From positions 1 through 64,000 of the forward strand of contig CAZVDU010000001.1 in NCBI GenBank assembly GCA_964625615.1: DNA of 64,000 bases, in the 5' to 3' direction. Source of the DNA: M269 sp964625615. Its GTDB lineage: Bacteria > Pseudomonadota > Gammaproteobacteria > Enterobacterales > Alteromonadaceae. Below, in pieces: positions 51,356-60,420 of the stretch; positions within the stretch are counted from its first letter, which is position 1, and each line of letters opens with the position of its first letter. The notes beneath the pieces are model-generated. The model was not told the DNA's origin and made no database searches. It saw only the letters and a program-made list of their open reading frames with translations. The translations under genes were made by a program, and so were the position numbers.

Positions 51356-52963
51356 ATGTTTAAAGAATTTAAGAATGATTTAGCCGCAAGTATTGTGGTG
51401 TTTTTTGTAGCTGTTCCTTTATGCTTAGGGATTGCGTTGGCGTCGGGTGCGCCGCTCTTTGCTGGAATTATTGCAGGTATTATTGGTGGTATTGTCGTTG
51501 GTATCGCTAGTGGTTCGCCGCTAGGTGTGAGTGGACCTGCAGCTGGGTTAGCGGTTATTGTATTTGCTGCTATTGATACTTTAGGTGCCTGGGATATCTT
51601 TTTAGTATCTGTTGTTCTAGCAGGGGTTTTTCAGTTAATAATGGGCTATGCAAAAGCAGGCTTTATTGCGTTCTTTTTCCCCTCATCTGTCATCAAAGGC
51701 ATGCTGAGTGGTATCGGTATATTGATTATATTAAAACAGATTCCCCACGCGTTAGGTTATGACAAAGATCCAGATGGTGATTTTGCTTTTATACAGGTAA
51801 ATGGTGAAACAACATTAAGCGCATTAGGGAAGGCGTTTGAATATCTTACACCAGGCGCGATGCTGATTTCGATCATATCAATACTTGTGTTGATATTTTG
51901 GGATGCAGTTTTGGTTAAAAAACATAAGATCTTCCAGCTTATACAAGGGCCTATTGTCGTCGTTTTCCTTGGTATTATAATGAATTCCATGTACCAGAGT
52001 GGGATATTGAATTTTAGCTTAGCTGAAGATAGTTTAGTTAGCCTTCCTGTATCTAATAATTTTAGTGAGTTTTTAGGACAATTCACAACACCAGATTTCT
52101 CTGCAATCACGCAGTTTGAAGTATGGAAAGTTGCATTAGTTTTAGCCATAGTTGCGAGCCTTGAAACACTTTTATGTGTAGAAGCAACAGATAAACTTGA
52201 TCCATGTAAGCGTATTACTCCAACGAATAGGGAGTTGAAAGCACAAGGTTTAGGTAACATGCTGTCAGGCTTTATAGGTGGGTTACCAGTAACACAAGTT
52301 ATTGTTCGAAGTTCTGCCAATATCGCATTTGGTGGTAAAACAAAGCTATCAGCTATATTGCATGGCTGTTTCTTATTAATCAGTGCATTCACATTAGTTA
52401 ACTTGCTTAATATGATTCCTTTGGCGAGCTTAGCGGCCATATTAATTATAGTGGGTTATAAGTTGGCCAAACCTGAGCTGTTCAAGCAGATGTATAGTCA
52501 AGGGTGGGAGCAGTTTGTCCCATTTGCTATGACGATATTAGGCATTCTGGCGACAGACTTACTTATCGGTATTGGTATAGGCATGGCCTTTGGTATTTTA
52601 TTTACATTACATCATAGTTACCGCAATTCTTATTACATGAAGGACGTTGTGACTGCAGAGGAAGATCAGGAAGTTCATCACTTAGTGTTAGCAGAGGAAG
52701 TGTCATTCTTCAATAAAGCTGGTGTATTAAAAGCGTTAAACGACTTTCCAGAGAATTCAAAGGTGATCATCGATTGCTCTAACTCTAAAGCGATAGCACG
52801 TGATGTGGTGGAGATTATCGAGAATTACATAGCAAGCGCCGAGATGAAAAATATCATCGTTGAGACGATAGAGTTCCACCCGGAAGTCGGAATAAAGACT
52901 TTTGAGACTCAACCAAAAATTGAAGGTGTTGCATTAGATTCAAGTATGGCTCGCTCCACCTAG
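51356..52963 (+). CDS. SulP family anion transporter with STAS domain
   Basis: A 535-residue SulP protein, clearly different from its neighbour: the N-terminal VFFVAVPLCLGIALASGAPL, GSPLGVSGPAAGLAV and the VASLETLLCVEATDKLDP motif. About 12 membrane segments are followed by a shorter C-terminal STAS domain (about 430-520; VIIDCSNSKAIARDVVEII). This branch is often found next to carbonic anhydrase genes, so bicarbonate or sulfate transport is possible. It closes the group with a strong terminator. Confidence 0.87.
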   Translation: MFKEFKNDLAASIVVFFVAVPLCLGIALASGAPLFAGIIAGIIGGIVVGIASGSPLGVSGPAAGLAVIVFAAIDTLGAWDIFLVSVVLAGVFQLIMGYAKAGFIAFFFPSSVIKGMLSGIGILIILKQIPHALGYDKDPDGDFAFIQVNGETTLSALGKAFEYLTPGAMLISIISILVLIFWDAVLVKKHKIFQLIQGPIVVVFLGIIMNSMYQSGILNFSLAEDSLVSLPVSNNFSEFLGQFTTPDFSAITQFEVWKVALVLAIVASLETLLCVEATDKLDPCKRITPTNRELKAQGLGNMLSGFIGGLPVTQVIVRSSANIAFGGKTKLSAILHGCFLLISAFTLVNLLNMIPLASLAAILIIVGYKLAKPELFKQMYSQGWEQFVPFAMTILGILATDLLIGIGIGMAFGILFTLHHSYRNSYYMKDVVTAEEDQEVHHLVLAEEVSFFNKAGVLKALNDFPENSKVIIDCSNSKAIARDVVEIIENYIASAEMKNIIVETIEFHPEVGIKTFETQPKIEGVALDSSMARST

Positions 52964-52990
52964 AAGAATGAAATATTCGAGTAAAGAAAG

Positions 52991-53022
52991 AACCCAGTGA
53001 TATTCCATCACTGGGTTTTTTC
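52991..53022 (+). terminator. Intrinsic terminator of the second SulP gene
   Basis: AACCCAGTGA (52991-53000) pairs with TCACTGGGTT (53008-53017), a seven-base loop, followed by a T-run. Confidence 0.92.
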
Positions 53023-53133
53023 TTTTTGGGATTCTTTATACGAGCCAACACAGATAATATGAATTGGTATTATACTAGTGCCAAGATCAAGAAGCTCTAA
53101 TAACAGCGTTTTATTCGTATAAGGACTCAATAC

Positions 53134-54879
53134 ATGCATAAGTTTTTGATGTTACTACTCTTACCTTTGGCTTTTGTAGCGAGTGCTAAAGAGAATACAT
53201 TTACTGAGCTAGTAGAAGAACATTGGCAATATCAATTAAAGATCAATCCTTTAGGAGCGACTCAGCGCGGAATAAAGCGTTATAATCACTTGTTGCCTAA
53301 TGTTAGCCGAGATGCGCTGCAGCGACATTATGAGATTAATAAAGGTTATATTGAGCGTTTAGGAAATATTGAGCGCAGTCAGTTAAGTGTTTCTGACCAA
53401 GTTAACTATGACTTGTTGAAATGGGTAATAGAAGAGTCAATTGCTGAATTTGAGCTGGGTACTTATCGCGTCCCTTTAAATACCTTTTCAAGTTTCTTTA
53501 CAGCCGCTATAAGAACTATGTCTACGGCAACGTTCGAAAAAGAAAATGACTATCACGCGTACATAGAGCGTATCAGTAGGTTGCCGACTTACTTCCAGCA
53601 GAACATCAATAATATGCGATTGGGGTTGAAGGATGATTTTACACAGCCTCGCATTGTTATTGAAGGCGTTCTGCCTGTTGTAAAAGCACAAGTTTATGAT
53701 GATCCGACGAAGAGTGCTTTGTTTAAGCCTTTTACTGATTTTCCTGCGAGTATCCCTGAACAGAAACGAGAAGAACTAATTAAAAAAGGGAAAGAAGTTA
53801 TATCTGGTCAAGCGAACGATGCGTTCGGTCATCTTGGACGGTTTCTCGAAAACGAATATTTACCTCAAACAAGGGAATCGTTTGGTGCTTACCAAATGGA
53901 TAATGGTGAAACCTATTATGCCCACCAAATTAAGCGATACGTGACATCAATTGATAAATCAGCAGATCAGATCCATGAGGTTGGTTTGTCTGAAGTATCA
54001 AGAATCAAAAGTGGAATGTTAGCGCTGATTGAAGAGCTTGAATTTGATGGTGACTTTGGCACTTTCGTAAAATTTCTCAGGACAGATCCTCAATTCTATG
54101 CAAAAACAGAATCTGAGTTATTACAGTATGCGTCGTTTGTCGCTAAACGTATTGATCATCGCATGCCAGGTTTCTTTGGTAAACTTCCTCGCTTGCCTTA
54201 TGGAATAGAAGCTGTACCGAGTGAGATAGCACCTAACTACACGACAGCCGCATACTGGCCTGCAACCTCTGGTGGTAATCGTGGTGGAACCTATGTCGTC
54301 AATACTTATCAGCTTGATCAACGGCCTTTATATGAACTCGTAGCATTAACACTGCATGAGTCGGTTCCAGGGCATCACCATCAAAATGCTTTATCTCAAG
54401 AGTTAGAAAATGTTCCTAAGTTTAGACAGCGTTTGTACTTAAGCGCATTTGGTGAAGGGTGGGGCCTTTATTCCGAGAAACTCGGAATCGAGATGGGTGT
54501 CTATCAAACACCTTATGAGCACTTTGGACGATTAAGTTATGAAATGTGGCGCGCATGCCGTTTGGTTATTGATACCGGCATACACGCAAAAGGTTGGACA
54601 CGACAACAAGGTATCGACTTTCTCGCTAACAATACTTCTTTATCATTAGCTAATGTTCGAGCAGAAGTTGATCGTTATATCTCTTGGCCAGGCCAGGCTT
54701 TGAGCTACAAGCTAGGCGAACTTAAAATGTGGGAGCTAAGACGAAAAGCTGAAAGCGCACTAATGGATAAATTCGATATCCGGAAGTTTCATGATGCTAT
54801 ATTGGAAAACGGTGCTCTACCATTGGAGCTGCTTGAAAAGCAGGTTACAAGGTATATTGAAGAGGGGAGAGGCGGCTAA
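53134..54879 (+). CDS. DUF885 family secreted metallopeptidase-like protein
   Basis: A 581-residue protein with a signal peptide (about 1-18, LLLLPLAFVASA). The DUF885 core is alpha-helical and carries HESVPGHHHQNAL (zinc HExxxH type) at about residues 408-420 and GEGWGLYSEKLG further on. The family is related to carboxypeptidase-type enzymes and is thought to degrade peptides in the envelope. Substrate is unknown. Single gene after a terminator. Confidence 0.85.
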   Translation: MHKFLMLLLLPLAFVASAKENTFTELVEEHWQYQLKINPLGATQRGIKRYNHLLPNVSRDALQRHYEINKGYIERLGNIERSQLSVSDQVNYDLLKWVIEESIAEFELGTYRVPLNTFSSFFTAAIRTMSTATFEKENDYHAYIERISRLPTYFQQNINNMRLGLKDDFTQPRIVIEGVLPVVKAQVYDDPTKSALFKPFTDFPASIPEQKREELIKKGKEVISGQANDAFGHLGRFLENEYLPQTRESFGAYQMDNGETYYAHQIKRYVTSIDKSADQIHEVGLSEVSRIKSGMLALIEELEFDGDFGTFVKFLRTDPQFYAKTESELLQYASFVAKRIDHRMPGFFGKLPRLPYGIEAVPSEIAPNYTTAAYWPATSGGNRGGTYVVNTYQLDQRPLYELVALTLHESVPGHHHQNALSQELENVPKFRQRLYLSAFGEGWGLYSEKLGIEMGVYQTPYEHFGRLSYEMWRACRLVIDTGIHAKGWTRQQGIDFLANNTSLSLANVRAEVDRYISWPGQALSYKLGELKMWELRRKAESALMDKFDIRKFHDAILENGALPLELLEKQVTRYIEEGRGG

Positions 54880-54933
54880 CTGCCTCTGCTAATGCTCAAG
54901 TCTTAATGTAAGTATTTTGTTGATTTACTAAGG

Positions 54934-57534
54934 TTATGAGTTGACGACTCTGAGGTTAGGGGCTGACGCATTTTTAACTGCACGATTTAATTGCTTAAAT
55001 TCTTGCTCAGCTTTCTTGTAATCTTCTTCATTGATCTGAAATTCAATATTCTCGCAAATTTCACTGATATCGCTAAAGCCGTAACTACCCGCTGATCCTT
55101 TGAGTTTATGAATTAGTTGTCTAAGCTCATCCCAGTTTTGTTTTTCAAAAGCTGTACTCAAATTTGCAAGTTTTTGTGGTAGTCGACTAGCATACCCTGC
55201 GACTAACTTGTCAAATGCTGAAGACGAAGGTGTATCCTCAGAAATACTGACCGGCTTAGGTGGGAGTATATTGCTTAGCATGTCGTAGAATTTCTGCGTA
55301 TCAATAGGCTTAGCGAAATGGCCATCTGCACCAGACTCCTGGATTTGCTGGCGACTCAAATTATCATTGTTGGCAGTTAACATAATGATTGGTTTTGAAT
55401 AACCTGAACTCTTAAGTCCAATAGTCGCTTCAATGCCATCCATTACTGGCATTTGCATATCCATAAGAATAAGGTCGAATTCATTATTATTAGCAAATGT
55501 TAATGCTTGTGCGCCGTTCTCTGCTAGCGTGAGTTTAGCGCCTGTTTTATTTACTAAATAAGATATTAAGTGCCTATTGTCTTCATTATCGTCAGCGCAT
55601 AATATGTTTGCGTCTAATGCTGGGACAGTGAGGTTTGGCTGTGTACTTTGTTCTAGGACTTGTTCAGCTTCTAACTCATTGTTAATAAAAATTGCGTCAG
55701 CTGATGTTATCCAAGGCAAATAAACTGCAAACTGACTACCAACACCCACTTGACTAGTGACTTTGATGTGTCCTCCCATCAGTTGTACGAGCTCTTTGGA
55801 TATATAAAGGCCTAATCCTGTACCGCCAAACTTTCTGGTTGTCGCTTGATCCGCCTGTGTATAAGCACTGAAGAGTTTGGATAGTTGATCTTCAGTGATG
55901 CCGGTGCCGGTATCCGAAATAACAAAAATAAAGCGTTTCTTCTTCTGATCCAGCGATACCGACAAATCAATATGGCCTTGAAGTGTAAATTTAACGGCGT
56001 TATTACAAAGGTTGATTAAAATTTGTTTGAGTCGTGTGGGGTCAGTAATAAACAAGCTAGGTAATGGGAAATTCCAATTAATTCTGAACTCTAAACCTTT
56101 TTTACTTGCTGGTTCATCAACATAACTACTCACCTCTGCCAACAGAGACACCAAACAAGTGTCTAACTCTTCCAACTCTATCTTGCTTGCCTCTATTTTA
56201 GATACATCCAGAACATCATTAACAATGCTTAACAGGTGCTTACCACCTGCATTGATAGCTTTTGAGGCACGAGTTCGGTCTTGGCTGTCTACGCCCTCAT
56301 CGTTGAGCATTTCTGAATAGCCGATAATTGAATTTAGAGGTGTCCTAATTTCATGACTGATGTTGGCAAGAAAACGGCTTTTTGCGGCAGTTGCTTCTTC
56401 AGCAAGGAGCTTTTCTTTGTGTGCGATGTTAGCTTTGAACTTAATTTTATGGCTCTCAGCCAGTTCTTTTGATTGGATAAGGATTTTTTGTTCACGCTCC
56501 ATAACTGAATTTTTCATACTCCGAAATTCGCGTGCAAGCTCACCTAGTTCACCTTTGTCTGAGACATGGATATCTTCGGTATATTTACCCCCTGCAACTA
56601 GCTTAACGGCTTTTAAAAGTTTTCCGACTGGCTTAGTAATACTTCGGGCCAAATAGAAAGATCCTAGTACCGATAAAAGTAAGCCAATAATAAAGAAAGG
56701 GATAAGTTCGATCAGGAACTTATTAAGCGGTGATAATGATGCACTAATAGAGTCTTGCAGTATCACAACAAATTGCATTTGTTGTTCTGTGAACAAGGTA
56801 AATGGCATAACAACCACGGAGTCTTCCCCAAGAGGCAGGGTGAAGATTTTTTCTTCTCGTTCATTAAGCGGCACAGGCGCTTGCTTAAAGCTCTCTTTGA
56901 CGTTCTCAATATTAACATTGGTCGTTAATGCAAGTTGGTCCTTATTCTGGGTATAAACCACTACGCTTATATCGAGCGAAATCAACGCTTTTATTCGTTG
57001 CAATAGCCCCATGCTTATCTTTCTGCCCATGACCAACCAACCTATCTGCGCTGGGGCTGTAATTGGTTCTGCCGACATGAGATAGGGGGCGTCGCCTAAC
57101 ATGGTTATCCAGGCTTTGGTTTTGTGATTTTCTTCTAAATGTTGAACAATGATATTTCTATCAACATCTTCTTTAGTGCCATAACGAGCAATCAGGACAT
57201 TATCGTTATCTAAAATATAAGCTATGTCAGCTTTTATTCTGCTGCCGTGATTAAATAAGATGCTATTGATGGATTCTGTATCAACGCCTTGACCAACAGC
57301 TCGCCTAAGAGCCCAATCTTTGGCTATGGTTTCTACGCTAGAGTCTAGGTGGTCTTTGGCAACGTTAATTTCATTAAAAAATACGTTGCGGCCAACGTTG
57401 AGACGTTTCGAAAATGCACCTTGTGCTTGATTGTAAGCGGCGTTGTATACACTGAATAAGGTGAAAATAAAAACCAATGTTAAGAGACTCACGACCAGTA
57501 CAAATATTTTTCTTTGTAGCGGCGTTGGGTTCAT
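54934..57534 (-). CDS. Hybrid sensor histidine kinase with HAMP, REC and Hpt domains
   Basis: An 866-residue multi-step phosphorelay kinase. TM1 (about 10-30), a ~240-residue periplasmic sensor and TM2 (about 275-298) precede HAMP (about 300-352). Then come HisKA with H394 (NISHEIRTPLNSIIGYSEML), HATPase (NLCNNAVKFT, DTGTGI, GGTGLGLYI), a receiver with D692 (ILMDMQMPVMDG) and a C-terminal Hpt with H809 (LIHKLKGSAGSYGF). Phosphate flow would be H394 to D692 to H809 and then to a separate regulator not in the window. It lies 137 bases downstream of the VNG-repeat lipoprotein gene on the same strand. Confidence 0.93.
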   Translation of the reverse strand: MNPTPLQRKIFVLVVSLLTLVFIFTLFSVYNAAYNQAQGAFSKRLNVGRNVFFNEINVAKDHLDSSVETIAKDWALRRAVGQGVDTESINSILFNHGSRIKADIAYILDNDNVLIARYGTKEDVDRNIIVQHLEENHKTKAWITMLGDAPYLMSAEPITAPAQIGWLVMGRKISMGLLQRIKALISLDISVVVYTQNKDQLALTTNVNIENVKESFKQAPVPLNEREEKIFTLPLGEDSVVVMPFTLFTEQQMQFVVILQDSISASLSPLNKFLIELIPFFIIGLLLSVLGSFYLARSITKPVGKLLKAVKLVAGGKYTEDIHVSDKGELGELAREFRSMKNSVMEREQKILIQSKELAESHKIKFKANIAHKEKLLAEEATAAKSRFLANISHEIRTPLNSIIGYSEMLNDEGVDSQDRTRASKAINAGGKHLLSIVNDVLDVSKIEASKIELEELDTCLVSLLAEVSSYVDEPASKKGLEFRINWNFPLPSLFITDPTRLKQILINLCNNAVKFTLQGHIDLSVSLDQKKKRFIFVISDTGTGITEDQLSKLFSAYTQADQATTRKFGGTGLGLYISKELVQLMGGHIKVTSQVGVGSQFAVYLPWITSADAIFINNELEAEQVLEQSTQPNLTVPALDANILCADDNEDNRHLISYLVNKTGAKLTLAENGAQALTFANNNEFDLILMDMQMPVMDGIEATIGLKSSGYSKPIIMLTANNDNLSRQQIQESGADGHFAKPIDTQKFYDMLSNILPPKPVSISEDTPSSSAFDKLVAGYASRLPQKLANLSTAFEKQNWDELRQLIHKLKGSAGSYGFSDISEICENIEFQINEEDYKKAEQEFKQLNRAVKNASAPNLRVVNS

Positions 57535-57639
57535 TGGTTATCTCTTCTTCGGACATATTATTTTTACAATAGACAAGCATATAGCCGATGAAGTTTCACG
57601 TAAACCTCACAAAGTGCAATTTTTTTGTTTTTTCAATTG

Positions 57640-57664
57640 AAGGCCGACATGAACGGTCGGCCTT
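57640..57664 (-). repeat. Hairpin between the VNG lipoprotein and kinase genes
   Basis: AAGGCCGAC (57640-57648) pairs with GTCGGCCTT (57656-57664), 9 bp with a seven-base loop, 8 bases after the lipoprotein stop. No T-run follows on either strand, so it may be a processing or 3'-protecting hairpin. Confidence 0.5.
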
Positions 57665-57671
57665 AGAGAGG

Positions 57672-58334
57672 TTATTCGTCAGAGTAATCGCGTTCGATCT
57701 TGCCTTCTAAATCCCTATTGTCTAGTTCTAGTTTAACGGGCCTTTCTAGAATAATGCTGCCTTTAATATCAACATTATCTTCGATAGTCAGTGTTGGTTT
57801 ATGGCGATTCCTGCCCCAACGGCTATTAGAACGGCGGAATATTACATCACCTTCTACGATAGTGCCGCTTCGCAACGTAACATCGCCATTATTGGTTATA
57901 ACGCTATTGCCGACCTTAACATCATTTAAATGGATGTCGCCGTTGACTGTTTCAACATCGTCGCCAACATTTGAGTTTTCTTCAATTTCAATATCACCAT
58001 TAACACTTGATAGAGAGCGTTCTGATGTCAGATTATTACCTGCTTCAATGTCTCCATTAACCGTTTCTGCGCTGCGGATGTTGACATAATCACCAATATC
58101 TATACCACCATTAACTGTCTCTACGTTTTTCGCAGTACTATGATTGTCTATATCGATATTTCCGTTAACAGTACTGACGTCTTTAACGTGAGATGACTCA
58201 TCTACATCAATATCACCAAAGACTTTAGATATTTCAAAACCACCATCGCTACCACCAACGTGGACGATACACCCAGACATCATTGAGGCAAGTATTGTTG
58301 CCGCGAAAATTTGTTTGACGTTATGTAGCTGCAT
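57672..58334 (-). CDS. Lipoprotein with tandem VNG repeats, predicted beta-helix
   Basis: A 220-residue lipoprotein: a signal with the lipobox SGC (residues 20-22) leaves a Cys anchored in a membrane. Residues ~33-170 hold six or more repeats of 18-19 residues built around ETVNG(D/G/N)IDI, the period of a left-handed or compact right-handed beta-helix rung. The last part is basic (SRWGRNRHKP) followed by IEDNVDIKGSIILERPVKLE, like bactofilin or DUF4097-type polymers. Function is unknown; an envelope scaffold or adhesive role is speculative. Divergent from the M20 gene. Confidence 0.8.
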   Translation of the reverse strand: MQLHNVKQIFAATILASMMSGCIVHVGGSDGGFEISKVFGDIDVDESSHVKDVSTVNGNIDIDNHSTAKNVETVNGGIDIGDYVNIRSAETVNGDIEAGNNLTSERSLSSVNGDIEIEENSNVGDDVETVNGDIHLNDVKVGNSVITNNGDVTLRSGTIVEGDVIFRRSNSRWGRNRHKPTLTIEDNVDIKGSIILERPVKLELDNRDLEGKIERDYSDE

Positions 58335-58512
58335 GCTGTTCTCCTGAACTATTTTTTAAGAATTGTTATAGTCGTTTAGCAAAAGTTAAGCCAAATACCT
58401 AAAGCATTGATTAACAAGATAGTTTGCATTCTCACACTCTCTTAGTCGTATAAAAAATGCTAAAAGTTGGTTAGAAATACAAATAAAATGATATTTGAGC
58501 GCAGGGGAGTTT

Positions 58513-59799
58513 ATGAAACGTAATTTTTGGGGTTTATTTTTCGTCTTTTTCTCTTTTACATCACAAGCTGATTTAGCTTCTGATGAGAAAAAAATTGTTG
58601 GGGCGATTGAGCGTAATTTCTCTGGGCAGGTTAAGTTTCTAGAGGAAATCGTTAATGTAAATTCGGGGACATTGAATATAGAAGGTGTTAAAGCAGTAGG
58701 CCAGGCGTTTCGGAATGAGCTAGATGGACTCGGTTTTGATACTCAATGGATTGATATGCCCAAATCGATGAAGCGAGCAGGGCACCTAAAGGCGACTAAA
58801 CGATTTGGTGATGGGCCACACCTTTTGCTCATTGGACATATTGATACTGTTTTTGAACCCGATAGCCCCTTTCAACGGTTTTCCGTTGAGGGCAATACAG
58901 CTATTGGGCCCGGTATCAGCGATATGAAAGGTGGCGATGTGACGCTGCTTTTTGCGCTGAAAGCTTTATTGGGTAATGCTGAATTAAATCGAGGAACAGT
59001 GACGGTATTTTTCACTGGTGATGAAGAATCCGTAGGCAAACCATTGGATCTAGCTCGAAAAGACCTAATTGATGCTGGTAAAAGTGCCGATGTAGCACTT
59101 AACTTTGAAGGTGGCAGTGAAGGTTGGGCTGTTGTAGGACGCAGAGGCTCTTCTGGGTGGTCACTAGAGGTGACAGCAAAACAGGCACACTCTTCAGGTA
59201 TTTTTAGAGATACGGTTGGAGCAGGAGCTGTATTCGAGATGTCACGTGTATTGAATCGATTCTATGGAGAGGTGAGAGGTGAATTTGGCTTAACCTTTAA
59301 TCCTGGTATTGTGGCTGGAGGTACCGCTATTGAGCAAGGGGGAGCTAAAACCACACAAACTGTGTCAGGTAAAACCAATGTTGTTGCGCAAAAAGCAGTG
59401 GTGCATGGAGGCCTGCGCTTTATGAATGAAGATCAAAAGGAACGAGCACGCACCGCTATGCTTAAAATCGCTGAAGATAGCTTACCGCATAGTCAATCGA
59501 AGCTAACATTTATCGATAGTTATCCAGCGATGGAAGAAACAGAAGCAAATAAAGCACTATTAGCGAAACTTAATATGTTGCATGAAGATATATATGCAGC
59601 ACCAGCAAAAAGCTTCCCTCCTGAAAGGCGTGGCGCAGCAGATATCAGTTTTATTGCACCCTATGTAACGTCAATGGACGGCTTGGGTGTAAGCGGCTCT
59701 GGTGCCCATGCGCCAGGTGAAACGATGGAAGTTGATTCTATGTTATTTGCGACCAAGCGTGCTGCTGTATTTATCAAGCGGCTTCTTGAAGAAAAATAG
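58513..59799 (+). CDS. M20 family peptidase, glutamate carboxypeptidase-like, exported
   Basis: A 428-residue M20/M28-type dinuclear zinc enzyme. A signal peptide (about 1-20, FSFTSQA) is followed by GHIDTVFEPDSPF (first His-Asp ligand pair), SDMKGGDVTLLFAL, GDEESVGKP and the dimerisation domain, ending with HAPGETMEVDS. Closest in layout to carboxypeptidase G2, which removes C-terminal Glu from folates and peptides. ATG 58513 has GGGGAG upstream; an in-frame start at 58495 is not supported. Confidence 0.88.
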   Translation: MKRNFWGLFFVFFSFTSQADLASDEKKIVGAIERNFSGQVKFLEEIVNVNSGTLNIEGVKAVGQAFRNELDGLGFDTQWIDMPKSMKRAGHLKATKRFGDGPHLLLIGHIDTVFEPDSPFQRFSVEGNTAIGPGISDMKGGDVTLLFALKALLGNAELNRGTVTVFFTGDEESVGKPLDLARKDLIDAGKSADVALNFEGGSEGWAVVGRRGSSGWSLEVTAKQAHSSGIFRDTVGAGAVFEMSRVLNRFYGEVRGEFGLTFNPGIVAGGTAIEQGGAKTTQTVSGKTNVVAQKAVVHGGLRFMNEDQKERARTAMLKIAEDSLPHSQSKLTFIDSYPAMEETEANKALLAKLNMLHEDIYAAPAKSFPPERRGAADISFIAPYVTSMDGLGVSGSGAHAPGETMEVDSMLFATKRAAVFIKRLLEEK

Positions 59800-59823
59800 A
59801 TACCGATTTTATTGATAGGTTCT

Positions 59824-59866
59824 CTACGCCAAATACTTAGGTAATTGTTTGGCGTAGCTGCTGTTT
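59824..59866 (+). terminator. Terminator of the M20 gene
   Basis: CTACGCCAAA (59824-59833) pairs with TTTGGCGTAG (59848-59857), with a 14-base loop, followed by a T-rich tract. Confidence 0.75.
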
Positions 59867-60004
59867 TAATTTTCTTATACCCACCTACACTTTAATCCTA
59901 TGTTATTGTTATTCATGGGAATAAAAGATATTTCTTTAAACTAAACTCACCTTATCGAATAAAAAAACAACAAAATAACTTGTCAACTGTGTATGTGTGT
60001 ATAT

Positions 60005-60029
60005 ACTGTGTATATCGAATATATACAGT
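60005..60029. promoter_or_regulatory. Candidate YtrA-type GntR operator
   Basis: ACTGTGTATAT (60005-60015), three bases, then ATATATACAGT (60019-60029): an 11-base inverted repeat with one mismatch, directly before the GntR start codon. It resembles the GTATA-type sites of the YtrA subfamily. Confidence 0.6.
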
Positions 60030-60039
60030 GATGCGTTTA

Positions 60040-60420
60040 ATGACGATTAAACTCTTTCTTTCGCAATCAGATAGTCGGCCGATGTATGTGCAGATTATGG
60101 CTCAGATTAAACAAAAAGTGATGGTAGGGGATTGGCCTTCGGGTTTTCATCTTCCTTCTATCAGGGAAATGGCGTCGAGTATTGGCGTGAGTGTCATTAC
60201 CGTTAAACGTGCGTACATGGAGTTGGAGAGAGAGAAGGTCATCTATACCCAGCAAGGGAAAGGATCTTTTATTGCTGAGGTAGATACGATGCAATCTGAA
60301 CTACGTTATCAGGAACTGGATTCTAAGCTGAAAGAGGCTGTAGAAGCTGGAAAGCAACTGGGGTTAACCGCGGAAGAATTGCAATTGAGATTAATCAGCC
60401 TATTGGAGGATGAGAGATGA
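60040..60420 (+). CDS. GntR family regulator, YtrA subfamily
   Basis: A ~126-residue protein: a GntR winged helix (about 1-75; PMYVQIMAQIKQKVMVGDWP, then LPSIREMASSIGVSVITVKR) and only a short C-terminal helix pair, the small-tail hallmark of YtrA. Members repress an adjacent ABC transporter operon. ATG 60040 is chosen; ATG 60031 is also possible. An earlier in-frame start at 59980 would read through the operator. Its stop overlaps the ABC ATPase start (ATGA). Confidence 0.88.
   Translation: MTIKLFLSQSDSRPMYVQIMAQIKQKVMVGDWPSGFHLPSIREMASSIGVSVITVKRAYMELEREKVIYTQQGKGSFIAEVDTMQSELRYQELDSKLKEAVEAGKQLGLTAEELQLRLISLLEDER

Noticed and set aside
57672..58334. CRISPR-like or satellite DNA repeats
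   Set aside because: The repeats are at protein level with variable codons and no constant spacer pattern; they belong to one open lipoprotein gene.
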